DNA of 59,779 nucleotides from Rhizopus sp. PT2906 (Eukaryota > Mucoromycota > Mucoromycetes > Mucorales > Rhizopodaceae). Every line of letters begins with the position of its first letter. The first letter of the stretch is position 1. Position numbers and translations under genes: made by a program. Under the pieces are notes generated by a model that saw nothing but the letters and a program-made list of their open reading frames with translations, had not been told where the DNA came from and did not search any database. Below are positions 23,952 to 36,096 of the stretch, in pieces. The stretch lies in contig JAMYHX010000252.1 of the NCBI GenBank assembly GCA_025529335.1, positions 1 through 59,779 on the forward strand. The letters are read 5' to 3'.

Positions 23952-24165
23952 TCATACAGTGTAAAAACCTTTCCATCTTCTTATTGTTGTATATATATAT
24001 ATATATATATATTGTGCTATACAGCCATGTCTTTGCAACTTGGCTCCATCCCTTACAGACAGGCTGATATTGCACCATCCAGCTTTTCTTGTATTCGGTA
24101 CTCTTCTGAACATATGCAAAAATCTGCAGTAAAATTCCACCAGGTATCTCATTGAAGCCTGGCAT
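23952..24165 (-). pseudogene. F-box gene fragment truncated by the adjacent element
   Basis: From the ATG at 24165 the minus strand reads MPGFNEIPGGILLQIFAY, then WMVQYQPVCKGWSQVAKTWL, a good F-box (PxxIL, then CKxW, then LW). It runs into a (TA)n tract at about 23992-24011 and then into the retroelement arm at 23935. Nothing that continues an F-box protein follows, so it is a 5' fragment. F-box proteins recruit substrates to SCF ubiquitin ligases; this copy cannot be functional as written. Confidence 0.6.
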
Positions 24166-24339
24166 TTTGAGATAAAGTATACACAAGAACAGTTGACTGT
24201 CAAGTAAGGAATAACTCAAAAGAAAAGCGCAGGATATTCTGCGCACAGTATTTCTTGCAGTGTGGCTATGATCTTTGTCTGAAAAAGGAAAGACATAAGC
24301 TGTTGGTTTACTTTTTTTTATTTAAATAACTTATAGAGC

Positions 24340-25000
24340 TAGACTCTTCGTTCACCAAAACTATTCAGCGTAGCTTGGACCCATCCCCAACAGAACGTAA
24401 ACCTGTTCTGGCATCGTGGAGGAAAAAAACTCGAATAGGCCCTTGAACCTAATAGAGTCGGCGACCCTATGGTGGGGCCATACTCTATACCTATAGCAGT
24501 TGTTGAGGTCGTCTTATCAGTTCATAAGGAGAGTCTACCACATAATGAATAGCAGAGGCGCAACTCGGCCTCTTGGAGACACTCTATTCAAAGTTAGGGA
24601 TATTGTTAATGACAAGCTCGATGAAAACATCCCACAAAACCCTACGATAGTACTGAAAAGTAGCTCACACGTTAATGAGAAGTCTGTTTAATAGGACAGT
24701 GATCATTATCTATTAATCTTCGTGGCCATCTCACAGAGCCTTGGAGAACTGTTATGGAACAGTAACACATTACAGTTTATTTCATCGAACGCTCACCAGC
24801 GCCTTTTCGATATCTAGGCTTCTACACCCTTTTCACATTGCTCAAAGAGAACTCTTACAGGACAAGCTGCTGGCATCGGTTCGTGATGAAGCGTAGCGGC
24901 AGATCTCACTCAGAGGACGGGCGACAGTAATGAGCACACTAATCAAGATCAGGTATTGCCTGAGACTACTCGCAATTTAACCTCGCACGAATGTCCAAAA
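24340..25000 (+). mobile_element. LINE-type (non-LTR) retrotransposon relic
   Basis: At about 24780-24990 broken frames read PFRYLGFYTLFTLLKENSYR and then ISLRGRATVMSTLIKIRYCL, which resembles the segment just after the reverse transcriptase of fungal L1/Tad-like LINEs (the 'YLGF ... LSxRGRxxVLNTLIxSK' region). Upstream patches (for example NSRGATRPLGDTLF at about 24545) may belong to the same element. Several stops interrupt every frame, so it is dead. No poly-A tail or target duplication was identified. Confidence 0.5.
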
Positions 25001-25568
25001 ATATTCAAAGATTCGGTAAACTGAGACTGGAAGCACAACACTAAAAGTCAACTTTGCATCGGATTTCCTTAAAGGAACCCGTGTGCAACATTTTAATAGT
25101 TTATTTTGGAAATCTCAAGAAGCAAAAAAAATGGCATAGCATAATGAAAAGTTAATGAAGGATGGTAGAGATAGAATGTATGGATTATCTCATTAATATG
25201 TTTGGTATCAAGGTTTCCATTGTTATTAGGATTCAAATAAAATGGCTTGTCATAGATTGTAATCTCGATGAGAGAGTATATATTCACTATGTTTTCAATC
25301 AAATGTTTTACGCGTTTGAACTATAGATGCCATATAATAAAGTAACGGATAAATTTATTACAACTTTATGAAAATGGAAGTGTCTTTTGTGTGTGTTTCT
25401 TTTTCAAAGAAACGCTTTATTTGAAGAAGCCGAACCTGTGATTCTTTTGTTTATTGTACAAACTTAAATGATGGATTGTGTAACATCAACTGTATGTATC
25501 TCACGTTTACTACAAAAGAGAAGGGTATCTTCTCTTTCCTCTTGGCTTTCATTTGATCATTTTTAATC
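25001..25568. other. intergenic, 5' region of the M16 peptidase gene
   Basis: AT-rich with no recognisable coding content. It includes the end of the LINE relic and the promoter of the next gene. Confidence 0.35.
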
Positions 25569-28500
25569 ATGACACCTACTTTTAAGGATAGCTTCATACA
25601 CTATCCTTCTTTTGTAGTTGATCCATGCGCACATATTCAGATCAAATGCTGTAAAAGCTCTAATACCGGATTGACTGCCATTCACATAGATATGGAAGGT
25701 AACTCATAAAGAACTAATTATTATACTATATTCTAAACACCTGTAATCAGGACCATTAGTGAGCGGTTTTCTGACATTGGCAACAAGAGGTATATATTTT
25801 TTAATGCTATATTTTATAAATCACTTAAAGTAAAGTTATAGTAAACGACGACAATGGATGTCCACATATACTAGAACAGTAAAGCAATTTGTGTCAAAAG
25901 GAGAAGGACAAACATTGACTGTATTTTAGCCTAATATTCTTGGGAAGCGAGAAGTATCCTTACAAGGTATAACAATGATCGACTGCCTTTTTAGATCATA
26001 TCCTTTATAAAGGATACTTGTATATAGGGAACACTTGATTTACTTGCTCCAAGGGCATATGCACCAGGAACTAATGCATGGACTGACATTGATCACACTT
26101 GTTACAGTATGTCTTTAATACATGCTAATTTTATAATGACTTCTTTTTAATAGCTTTAACAACTGCTGGAAGTGATGGTTTTCTTCAACTACTGCCTGTC
26201 TATGCAGATCATGTACTATATCCTACTTTAACCGATTCCGGCTTTTACACAGAGGTTCATCACATCAACCAAAATGGTGAAGATGCAGGTAAGAAAGCTT
26301 TCTACACACACAATGGCAACTAACTTTTTATTTTTGTTGTTAATAGGCGTAAGTTGTGCTACTGGTTTAACAATAAACACTTATAACAATTCAAATGCTT
26401 AGGTTATCTATTGTGAACTACAAGCAAGAGAAAATTCCGTACATGATATTATGCAGCGTAGGTTACAGAGTATGATTTATCCCAAACAGAGTGGATATCC
26501 CTTCGAAGCGGGTGGATTAGTCAGTAACATACGAAAACTCAAGATTGAATCAAGTAAGAGCTGAAACTAATGCTCGTGTCATCCCTAAAAAAAAGTATTA
26601 TTAACCTTATTCTTTATTTGTCCAGTCCGGGAGTATCACAGTCAGTTTTACGATCCCGAAAATTTTGTTATTATCATCACAGGGAAGCTAGATCAAGTCC
26701 ATCTATTATCAACCTTAGAACAGATCGACAACTCCATTCTTGATAGACACGTTCCAAAAGTGCCAAAGCCACGGCCTTGGAATCCAGCACCAGAAATACC
26801 CAACTTGAAACATAATACAGTTGAAACAGTTTTGTTTCCTGGTGAACCGGAAAGCTTGGGAGAAGTGACAGTAACTTGGTTAGGTCCAAGGTGGAATGTA
26901 AGATGAACAGAGGTTACACTTCACCTCGCACTAACATCTGCCATAGGAATTCTTAGAGATACAAGCTATTTACATGATGAACACATACTTAACTGATACA
27001 CCTATCTCACCACTCAAAAGGCTATTTGTAGAGTGCAAAAGCCCTTACTGTTCGGAAGTGGATTTTAGAATAGTCGAAAGAAGCAGGGTTGCAGTCACTC
27101 TGATGCTTAGAAATGTACAATTGGATAAAATAGATACAGTCATACCAAAGCTCATGGAAGCCTTACAGAATATTGTGGCAGAATCTGATTTTGATATGAC
27201 AAGGATGCTTACTCTAATACAAAAAGAAAAGCTTAGGGTAATATAAGACTACAAACGAAGTATATGTGCGTGGCTAACAACCTATAAAAAAGATATTCGA
27301 CGAATATGAAACAAGAGCAGCCTTCACTCTGCCACTGTCTGCAATAACAGGTTTGTCCATGATAAATATTACGTATTGACAATCAGTGTTTATGGTTTTT
27401 ATTATTAGCAAGCATTTATGGAGAAATAGGCACTAAGGATTTTGTAAACGCATTTCAACAACCTAAATATCTTGACGAATTGATAAAGTTTTCAAAAAAT
27501 GACTGGTTGGATTTATTGAATAGGTAGACTGACAAAGAAAGACAGAGGGAGAGGGGGAGAATGACTAAAGCATTGGATCAGAGTTTATTTAGAAACTGCA
27601 TATGCTGCGCTCGTAGGAAAGCCTTCGGTCACAATGTCACAAGAGCTTGCCGACACTGAAAAGGAAAGAATACATCAGCAGCGAGCGAGGTTAGGAAAGA
27701 AGGGCTTGAATAATCTAAAGAAAAAGTTACAGCGTGCTATAAGGATGAATGAGGCTCAAATACCAGCAAGGATTATGGAAACCTTCCCTATACCTAGTGT
27801 ATCAAGCATATCCTCTATTGAAGTATTGACAGCTATAAACCCTTATCACAAAGATTACATATACCACAATAGTATACAAGAATATATCAACCAGGACGGA
27901 CAGGAGGATGATATTCCATATTTCATACAATATGACCGTAAGTACTCCGGTCTTATCTTTGTTTTTCTAAAAATGGAATTCTAAGAGATTTGACTATGTA
28001 GACATATTTTCCGCATTTGTATCACTCTCTGTTTATCTAGACACTTCAAATATACCTTCTCATTTACGTCCTTATGGAAGGATTTATATGGATATCCTAT
28101 TTGCTTCACCTATACTTGCTGATAACGGTGTTTACATAGAACATGATGAAGTGATCCAGCAGTTAGATCAGGACTTGGTGTCATATGATTCATCACTCGG
28201 TTATCAAGCAATGTTTCGTGAATATATCGTCATTAATATCAAAGTTGAAGTAAGAGAAATTTAGATAGAGTGTTGACTTGCATGTATATACATATATTGA
28301 TGTGTATTAGAATAAGAAATATGATATCGGTGTAAGGTGGTTAAAGTATTTATTATGGAACATACAATTTACTCAGGAAAGGTAATCCCATTAAGTGAGT
28401 GCTCATACATTTTCTCTAATATCGAAATTGTACAAGAATAGGCTTGTCATTGGTGTTCATAAAACATTAGATGATATCCCTCAAGCAAAATGTAATGGCA

Positions 28501-29753
28501 AACTGGTAAATATTCAAAATATAAACATATGTCCTTGTCTAAAGCAATCTTTTAGGTTGCTGATTGGACTATGCGAGCAATACACACAGACATAAAGAAA
28601 TCAACAGAAGCAGCCTGTAGTTACCTCTATCAAGATGTATTTCTTTCAAGTATTTTGCCTGAATTAAAGAGCAACCCTGAACAGATTATTCAAAATATGC
28701 GTGAATTTAGATCGAGACGTAATGGCATAGTGGACTTGTTTATGACAATTTTACTAACAGATAATATAGTATGCCTAAGTGAAAATATTCGTGTACATGT
28801 CATTGGTGACATATTAAAACTAGATAAACCTAAAAGTGCGTTCAATTGTTGGGTTACAAGGCGTAAATTGGTGTCGCTGCCTCCTGTCATTTGTGCAAGA
28901 GATGTGTTTAGCAAACATGGAAAAGAGCCTGGTAGTTGTGTAAGTCTTTGACTTTTTTCTTGTATTAAATAGTTTCTCATCTTTTACTTTTAGACTATTG
29001 TAGTTGTACTCCCTTACACAGAAAGCTCATACTCTGTTCATTCAACTAAAGGTAAATCATGAAAACAATATCGTTGACCGCCTAACGTTTATATTCTTTA
29101 GGACCTACCGATTTTGACTCACCAGATATTCCACCTTTGATGGTACTAATAGAGATGCTACATGCAATGGAAGGTGTCTACACTCGCCTTGTAAGAGGAC
29201 TCGGATTAGCCTATAGATGTATGCTTTCAAGCAAAACAGAGGCTGGCCTGATATCACTTCACATCATTCGATCGACTAATATACTGAGCGCTTTCGAACA
29301 AATGAAAGAAGTGACGGAAAAATTACTGAATGGAGATGTACAATTTGATGATTATGCACTCGAAGGGGCTAAGAGTAGTGTTATATTTGACATTGCTAAT
29401 GGTGAAGGAACCAAAGAGGCAGCAGCTGCTCAATCATTTATCATCAAGGCGTTAAAACGAAGCAAGCTGCAAAAGATAGACCTTCTTAAAGCTATTCAGG
29501 TAATCTTTACACAATTTTGTACCTTTCCTCATCCTTTGATGATATTATATGTATGTAATAGGAAGTGACGATGAGAGATATATATCATATGCTCTCAAAA
29601 TATATTGTGCCTCTTTTTGAAGCTAATTGCTCTAACCATGTCATTGTCAGTTCTCAAGATAGATGTCAAGGAATTGAAGAATCGTTTACAAAATTGGGTC
29701 ATTCAGTTCAAACAATAAGAATGGAGGATATTTATACCAGAAATTCTTTTTAA
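25569..29753 (+). CDS. M16 family zinc metalloprotease (insulinase/M16C-like, yeast Sdd3/YOL098C type)
   Basis: Twenty exons are proposed: 25569-25698, 25751-25789, 25842-25878, 25930-25966, 26028-26106, 26154-26288, 26347-26348, 26403-26553, 26626-26897, 26947-27237, 27293-27350, 27409-27523, 27582-27937, 28002-28249, 28311-28381, 28442-28505, 28556-28939, 28994-29051, 29102-29499, 29562-29753, about 1038 residues. The inverted zinc motif HxxEH is HILEH at residues 65-69, followed by FLGSEKYPYKG and the family-typical LLAPRAYAPGTNAWTDIDHT. The motif GEDAGVIYCELQAREN needs an apparent 2-nt exon. The protein has two M16 halves, the second inactive as usual. No targeting signal is evident; cytosolic location is inferred. 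This clade is related to presequence protease, but its substrates are not well known. Confidence 0.88.
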
Positions 29754-31056
29754 CTTCTTTTCTGTCTATCTGTTGTTGCAGAATCCAAGGATAAAAAAAT
29801 GCATATAGTCGTCTAAATAAAACAATACAGTAGAGCATATGATGTAGCTTTTATTAAGAGAAATGACTAATACTTCGTCTTGATATCCTTGTAAAATGTG
29901 CGCACATGTTGTCCCATCCACTCTATCTAGTGCTATTTTTGGAAATAGTGTTCCTTAAAAAAGAAAAAGCTTAATTCCATTGTTCTCTTTTATTTTCAAA
30001 AGGGATGCTCCTGTTTATTACGCAACCGAGATCTCAGTTCCATTATTGTAATGAAGGAGTTTGAAATAGCTGTCTTGATCAAATGTCAGAAAGAATGTTG
30101 GTAATCTAAAAGAACCATCTTCATTATCCAACAAGCGAGTACTGCGTTAATCAAACAATTGAGCTATAGAAAACACTATTTACATCATGATTCTCTGTGA
30201 AAAGTCATCTTTATTGTTTCTACAAAAAAGATAAATGTGTGAAATAATTACAAGTAATCTCGTCTTGTATTTGACCCACTTTATACTTGGAAGCGTATAA
30301 ACAAAGAGAGAGAGAGAGTTTATGAGAAAGACAGGACTTGTAAGATCTTTGTAAGTTGATAAGTTCAAGTTTATACATTTCAAAGCTCAGTTTTGTAGGT
30401 TTAGCGTTTCTTGAACATCCGCCTCATGTTCAGTTACACACATTCAACAACAGTGCTCTTCATATGGCCCATGCGTAGGAAATGATGCTGATATGTAGAG
30501 AAATGAAGCTGCAGTCCTTTTTTGTCGACCACTATCATTCTAATTACACCAACTATATAATTGTCAACAGAAGACACAACATCAAACTTTGAAAGACGCT
30601 CAAGGTTAAATATTGAAGGGGAGGGACGTCAAGATTACCTTTTTTGAAGCAATTTGTCGATAGACTGTATCACGCACACAAGCTTTCATTAGGAAATGTC
30701 TTGTGACTATTATACCTTTCATTAGAAAAAAAAAAAGTGTACCATATCAAAAATTGACTCATCCTTGGTCTAACTCTATCGTTATATTTCAACTTTCTCC
30801 GTGTTTTTATTACTATTACTTGTTATGTAAAGTCTGCATTACAAGTAAAATTTACCCACAAGTCCGACTTTAACACATTATACATGTGTGCACGCCATGG
30901 GTGTGTGATCAGTTTAGCAGTTTCTACAGCAGAGTTGAAATCCTGTGATTTCTTTTTGTTCAATCACCTGAGATTAAATAAAAAGGGCATTTATCATTTT
31001 TTGCCTTTCTTTTTCTCTCTCTTTATTTGTTTTTCCCCTCTCTCTTTTTTTCTATA
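29754..31056. other. intergenic with a possible minus-strand exon
   Basis: Mostly AT-rich. One stretch on the minus strand, 30141-30018, reads in one frame LLDNEDGSFRLPTFFLTFDQ then DSYFKLLHYNNGTEIS and a stop, preceded by a good acceptor (TTAACGCAG). It looks like a terminal exon of a small gene, possibly a roadblock/LAMTOR5-like one, but upstream exons could not be joined convincingly (a KKGLQLHF patch lies near 30505-30530). A GA repeat occurs near 30306-30321, and pyrimidine-rich sequence immediately precedes the next start codon. Confidence 0.3.
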
Positions 31057-32367
31057 ATGTCCTTTTATCCAACAAGTCCTACGTTTATGAATGATATAAG
31101 CGATATGAATGAAAAAACCACACTTTGGTAAGTGTCTTTATATATCAAGATGAATAATGAATTATATAAATAATTAACAAAGTGAATAACAAAAAAGGTA
31201 TGTAGGATGGGAGATTTGGACCCGTGGATGGATGAAGTCTTCTTGAAGCAACTGTGGTTTTCCATGGGCGAAAATGTTGTTGTCAAATTGATAAGAAATA
31301 AAAAGACTGGGTAATTATATATACATGCTGCGCAACTATAAAAAAAAATGCTAACCTGTGGGAATCCTTTTTAGTATGAGCTGTGGCTATGCATTCATTG
31401 GATTCACTTCGAATCAGGCAGCTCAAAGAGCATTGGCAACTGTGCATGGATCGAGAATACCAAATACACAATCTGCCTTTAGACTAAACTGGGCATCTGG
31501 TGGAGGAATTGCCGATAGAAAGTAAAGTAGTGTATATTATATATTTATAGATTATTTATTTTTATATAATAGAGAGGACAGGGCACCTGAATTCAGCATA
31601 TTTGTAGGTGATTTGGACAATGACGTGAACGAGCATTATCTATTTGTAAGTTAGACCTTACATATGCCCCCTATCAATATTAACAAGTTGTGTAGAGCAT
31701 GTTTCATGCAAGATATCCTTCATGTCATTCTGTAAAAATCATGACTAATCCCTCTACCGGTTTCTCGAGAGGTTACGGATTTGTCCGATTTTCTAATCAG
31801 CAAGAACAACAACAGGCGGTAATAGAAATGAATGGTGTATTATGCAATCAGCGTCCTATGAGGGTATCATTCGCGACACCCAAAACAAATAATCACCAAA
31901 GATATATTCAATTGGCACTACAAGCACCAGCCCTTCTTCAACAGCCCAGTGATCCCAATAATACAACTGTATTTGTCGGAGGACTGTCTTCACCTGTAAC
32001 TGAGGATGAGTTGAGACGTTATTTTGCACCCTTTGGTGAGATTGTAAGTGTAAAGATACCACCAGGTAAAGGCTGTGGGTTTGTCCAGTATGTATCACGA
32101 GCATCAACCGAGAAGGCTATTGAAAAGATGAATGGCTTCTTGATTGGAACTTCACGTATAAGGTTATCATGGGGAAGAAGCAGCCACGGTCAACCAACTG
32201 ATTTAAAGAAGCCTCAACCACAAACACAGATAGTACACAATGATCTGTTGAGCACATTTAGACCTTTATCACCTCCCTACAGTCTATATAATAACAGTAC
32301 TGGCTTATTTAGTCCAAATCATGATTGGTTAACAATGGACCCTTATGACGACCACTGGCCACTCTAA
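31057..32367 (+). CDS. three-RRM RNA-binding protein (Csx1/Nam8/TIA-1-like)
   Basis: Exons 31057-31127, 31206-31310, 31375-31521, 31573-31645, 31696-32367, 355 residues. Three RRMs are seen in order: RRM1 about 22-105 (RNP2 LWMGDL, RNP1 CGYAFIGF), RRM2 about 115-200 (IFVGDL, RGYGFVRF) and RRM3 about 225-300 (VFVGGL, GCGFVQY). The WMGDLDPWMDE start of RRM1 and the short linkers match fission-yeast Csx1 and budding-yeast Nam8/Ngr1 and plant RBP45/47. These bind U-rich or AU-rich RNA and affect splicing or mRNA stability, in nucleus and stress granules. The C-terminus is short and Pro/Gln-rich, shorter than Ngr1. All introns are GT-AG. Which of the fungal paralogues it corresponds to is uncertain. 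Confidence 0.9.
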
Positions 32368-32892
32368 TTTACCATTTGTGTTTTTCTCTTATATTATCTT
32401 CATTGTTTATCCCCCTTTGCGATATTTTATTGCTATTGTTATTATTATTATTATTATCATTATGTATATTGCTTATTTGTATCCCCCTTTTTTCTAATTC
32501 ATTATGTTTTTCTTTTTTTGCATTCTTACTGTTCTTCTTCAGTCGCTTTCCTTTACAGCAATAAATTAATATATATGTTGGTCTATATTCAAAATACGTG
32601 TAGTCAATGGATAAAAAGACAAATAAAAGGATGAAACGAATGAGTTAAAAAAATGCTTTATCTTTATGCGTCATACGAATATTAACCATAAGTCATAGAT
32701 ATGTTTGTATACTGCCAATAAAATAAAAATAATAATGTTAATGAAATAATAAAAAGCATACATGGGGGGAAAGTAAGGCGGCCTTATAGCATATAGAATG
32801 ATGAAAGAGGGCATATGTATAATAAAGAAATGCTAATAATAAAAGAGAAATGCATATAAAAAAACTAATAAATATAAAAAAGGGAAGGAAAG
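32368..32892. other. intergenic between convergent genes
   Basis: Very AT-rich, with ATT repeats at about 32436-32460 and AATAAA signals on both strands (for example 32561-32566 for the RRM gene). It serves as the 3' region of both the RRM gene and STE12. No further gene is seen. Confidence 0.4.
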
Positions 32893-35108
32893 TTAAGCAC
32901 TAAAAACAAAGTTCATATCATTTAAAGGAGTGTAAAGATGGTGATGATAGTATGCATCCATGGTGTAGGGTGCATAGTAATAGTAATCGTCAAAGCTAAA
33001 TTGTTGTTGCTGTTGCTCTTCTTGCTCTTGGAATATAGGCTTGAAGGGTGAAAATAATGTCATGGAATGAAATGGATCTGTAGGTGAGGAAGCTAAAGAT
33101 GAGGATGCATCATTTTCTTCGTGAGTTAATGAATTGATGGATGATGTAGATGATATAATTGGATTGTACATGCAGTCATGTTTATGATTGCTGTTGTTGT
33201 TGTTGTTGTTGTTGTAAACTGAGAATAGGCAGTCATCCCTATTCGTAACATCCTGCATTTGAAAATCAATGTCGATAAATGGTTTCTCATCCAGTGCCAA
33301 GGTCGGCCAAGATGCAACTGGTTCAGGAGAGGTTCCAGTATCATGAACATGACCGGTTTTTATGGCCTTCCTTGTTGTGGTAGTCGTCGTCGTGGTAGTG
33401 GTTGTCATAGTAGTGGTCGTAGTGGTTGTAGTACCAGTCAGATTACTCTTGCCCGGAGGAGAGTGAAAAAAGGAGTCCTGAGTACTCGTCGTACTGTTAC
33501 TGGCGTGAGGGTAGTCCTGATGAATGATAAAAGAAGAGTAATGGCTGTTATCCTTTATATGCGAGTCGTCGTCATCGTCGTCTTTATCATCAATCATTGC
33601 CGTAATAGAAGTGTTCATATCGGCTGAATGTTCCAAACGATGATGCTCTTCAAGATTTTCAGATTGAGCAAAACATTTACCGCAGAGGTGACAAGTGAAC
33701 ATGTGTACAGGCTCCAAGTGCTGTTGACAGGGGCTTGGATAGAAATCAACGCTTGCAGTAGCTGTCGTGGCCGTACTACTCGTACTACTGCTGCTTCTCC
33801 AGTCCATTGGATGCTGCTGCTGCTGATGATATTCATGCAATGTAGCTGAAGGCAAAGTTTGAGTCAATCCAGCCTTATAGGCAGCCATAGCTAGTCTACT
33901 CTGACCGCTGTTGGTCGATTTGCGAGGAGGCGGGTTACCAAAAGAAGGGACACGAGAGAAATTAATGGATGAGGGTGCAGGGGTAGGGTGATGACACTTG
34001 TCATGTCGACGAACACGGTCAGGACCACCTGCAGAGTGCAAAGAGGGTGAAGACTGGGTAGAGGAGACGGTACGACGTCTACGCTGTTTGTAGGCGGGTG
34101 ATCCATCAAATAAGCTGAGGCTACCAAAGATTGCCTTTTGCTTTTTTAAATCAAGAGATCTCGATGACCGGTTAATATCCAATTGATTAACAGCTGATGA
34201 GATGGGTTCCAAATAATCTTTTTCGATCGATTTTAAGCGATATTCCCTATGAGCTGCAAGTTGATGCTTTTGCTGTTGGCCAAGACTGGCAGGTACTGAG
34301 TTTACACGAGATCTTTTGATGGTGAGTCTTGTGGGCCATGGATCTTCATTCTTTGGCGTAACTGAAATTAAGGAGTTTTAAAGTTTAGCGAATGCATATA
34401 CTTATATGGAGAAGTTGTTGTGTTACCTTGATTCATGGATAAACTGTTGGTCAAAGGAGTTTTGACAAGTGACATGCTTTTCCTTAATTCATCAAATAAT
34501 TCTTGGGTTGAATCCAACGAAAGAGAAGCAGCGGGTTCAGCAATCGCACGAGTTGTGCTCTCCAAACCCATCTTTTCACGCTTTAGATCACGCTCGAGAG
34601 CATCCAAGAAGAGACGATCATGAGGTACGGAGAACCAATAGAATACCTTTTGTTTCTTTTGAGTACGGATACAGTTGTTCTTGTAGAGAATATCCAATAG
34701 TTCTGACTTTGGATCTTCTAATCTTGCATCGTGACCAGGCTTAAGATTGCGTAAATCGGAAAAGATGCCTTCTTCAAACTTTTTTGGGTTGATCACTGGT
34801 CTTCCAAAGGCGTGAAAGCGAAAGGTCAACGAACGTACAATATCTGTGCCTGAAATGAAGAATACATTATCCCACAGAACACAACTAATAGATTCACCGT
34901 TTGGTAAATGGAATCGTTTGATGAATTTGTTGGTTTCCCATTGATGAGGTGCAGTTGCAAAGAATAACTTCATTTCATCAATCTGTGTTTGACGAATCAT
35001 GATGTTTTCCTCTGTTGGTGCTGGTAGACCATAGGACGCGCTACCGAGTGGGTTACTATTGTTCTTGTCACTCGGTTTCTTTTTCGTATAGGGCTTTGAA
35101 TTTAGCAT
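32893..35108 (-). CDS. STE12: STE12-like transcription factor with C2H2 finger
   Basis: Two exons on the minus strand, 35108-34427 and 34361-32893, 716 residues. Residues about 45-165 are the STE homeodomain-like DNA-binding domain (EEGIFSDLRNLKPGHDARLE, CIRTQKKQKVFYWFSVPHDR). After a Ser/Gln/His-rich linker there is one classical C2H2 finger, FTCHLCGKCFAQSENLEEHH then RLEH. The rest is low-complexity: poly-Asp, poly-Thr, poly-Asn, poly-Gln. Most ascomycete and basidiomycete STE12 proteins with fingers have two C2H2 motifs; only one is evident here. STE12 is the terminal regulator of the pheromone/filamentation MAPK pathway and binds pheromone-response elements with partners. It is divergently transcribed from a PAK kinase gene about 1 kb away. 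The start codon is the first ATG of the exon, MLNSKPYTKKKP. Confidence 0.93.
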
Positions 35109-36096
35109 TTTCTATGATTTTTTTTTTCTCTTTTTTTTTAATATTGAAAGTCTTTGTTGTTTAAATAACTTTCAAAAGAAGAAAGAAGAGAAAAAAAAAA
35201 GAAAGAGAGAGAGAAGGGAAAAGGAAAAGGAAAAAGGTTAAATATAAAAAAACAACAAATATATACATGGTAATTTTATATATAAACGAGGAGACATCAT
35301 TGGTGAAAATAATCTGCAGCTATCAAAAAAAGGATATACATATAATATTTAAGGGGGGAGGTGAAGGGTTAAATAGGAGTTGAAAGAGAAAAAGAGAGAG
35401 AGAGAGAGAAGTGTGGAGAGAGTGTGTGTCATAGAGAGAGTGACAGTGATGCAACTAGATGAGAGAAAAAGAGAAAGAACACGAAGATGGGGGGTGAGTA
35501 TAAACAAATCTGCTGGCACAACACATTTTATTTAAAATTAAGCCTTTTATAAAACATACATAAAGACTGCCAACATGATATTTTAGAAAAAGTGGCAATG
35601 ACCGCCAAAAAATAATACCTTGCATACATATATTATGCATAGTACAACCTCTCCTTTTCTCCTTTTCTTTCTTTCTTTTTTTTTGTGTTTGTGAGGTTAT
35701 CAAGTGGGGGTGATTGAGTGTATGTTTAATCTAAACCTGCATTATTATTTACGATTACATGACTGGGGTATTTTACAACTTTTCTCTCTCTCTCTCTCTC
35801 TCTTTTTTTTTTTCTTTCCTTTTCGTACACGAGATAAACATGGGTTATGACTCGGAAGTCATCCCGAATAAAAAGTTATATATATATATATATTTAATTG
35901 CCCCTGAATGATATAAATGTGTAGACTATTGAACTGCTCCCTTTCTCTTTTACGCACAAGTTGAATAAGTTTCTTTGTATTCTTTATGATGACTTGAGCG
36001 TATCCTAATCCCCCTTTTTTATATATAATAAAAGCTACATAATTATTTCATTCTCTTTCTTTTTTCTTTCTTTTTTATTTATATATACATCTTAAA
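35109..36096. promoter_or_regulatory. shared divergent promoter region between STE12 and the PAK kinase
   Basis: A spacer of 988 bp between two start codons facing away from each other. It is full of GA/CT tracts (35170-35235, 35390-35410, 35781-35805) and TA repeats (35878-35893). A 16-base palindrome ATGACTCGGAAGTCAT lies at 35847-35862; its half-sites TGACT/AGTCA are bZIP (Gcn4/AP-1)-like, with a 4-base spacer. A TATA-like TATATATAATAAAAG occurs near 36020. I did not find a clear STE12 pheromone-response element TGAAACA. Confidence 0.5.

Noticed and set aside
33259..33627. Plus-strand Arg/Gly/Ser-rich ORF
   Set aside because: Antisense to the STE12 low-complexity region.
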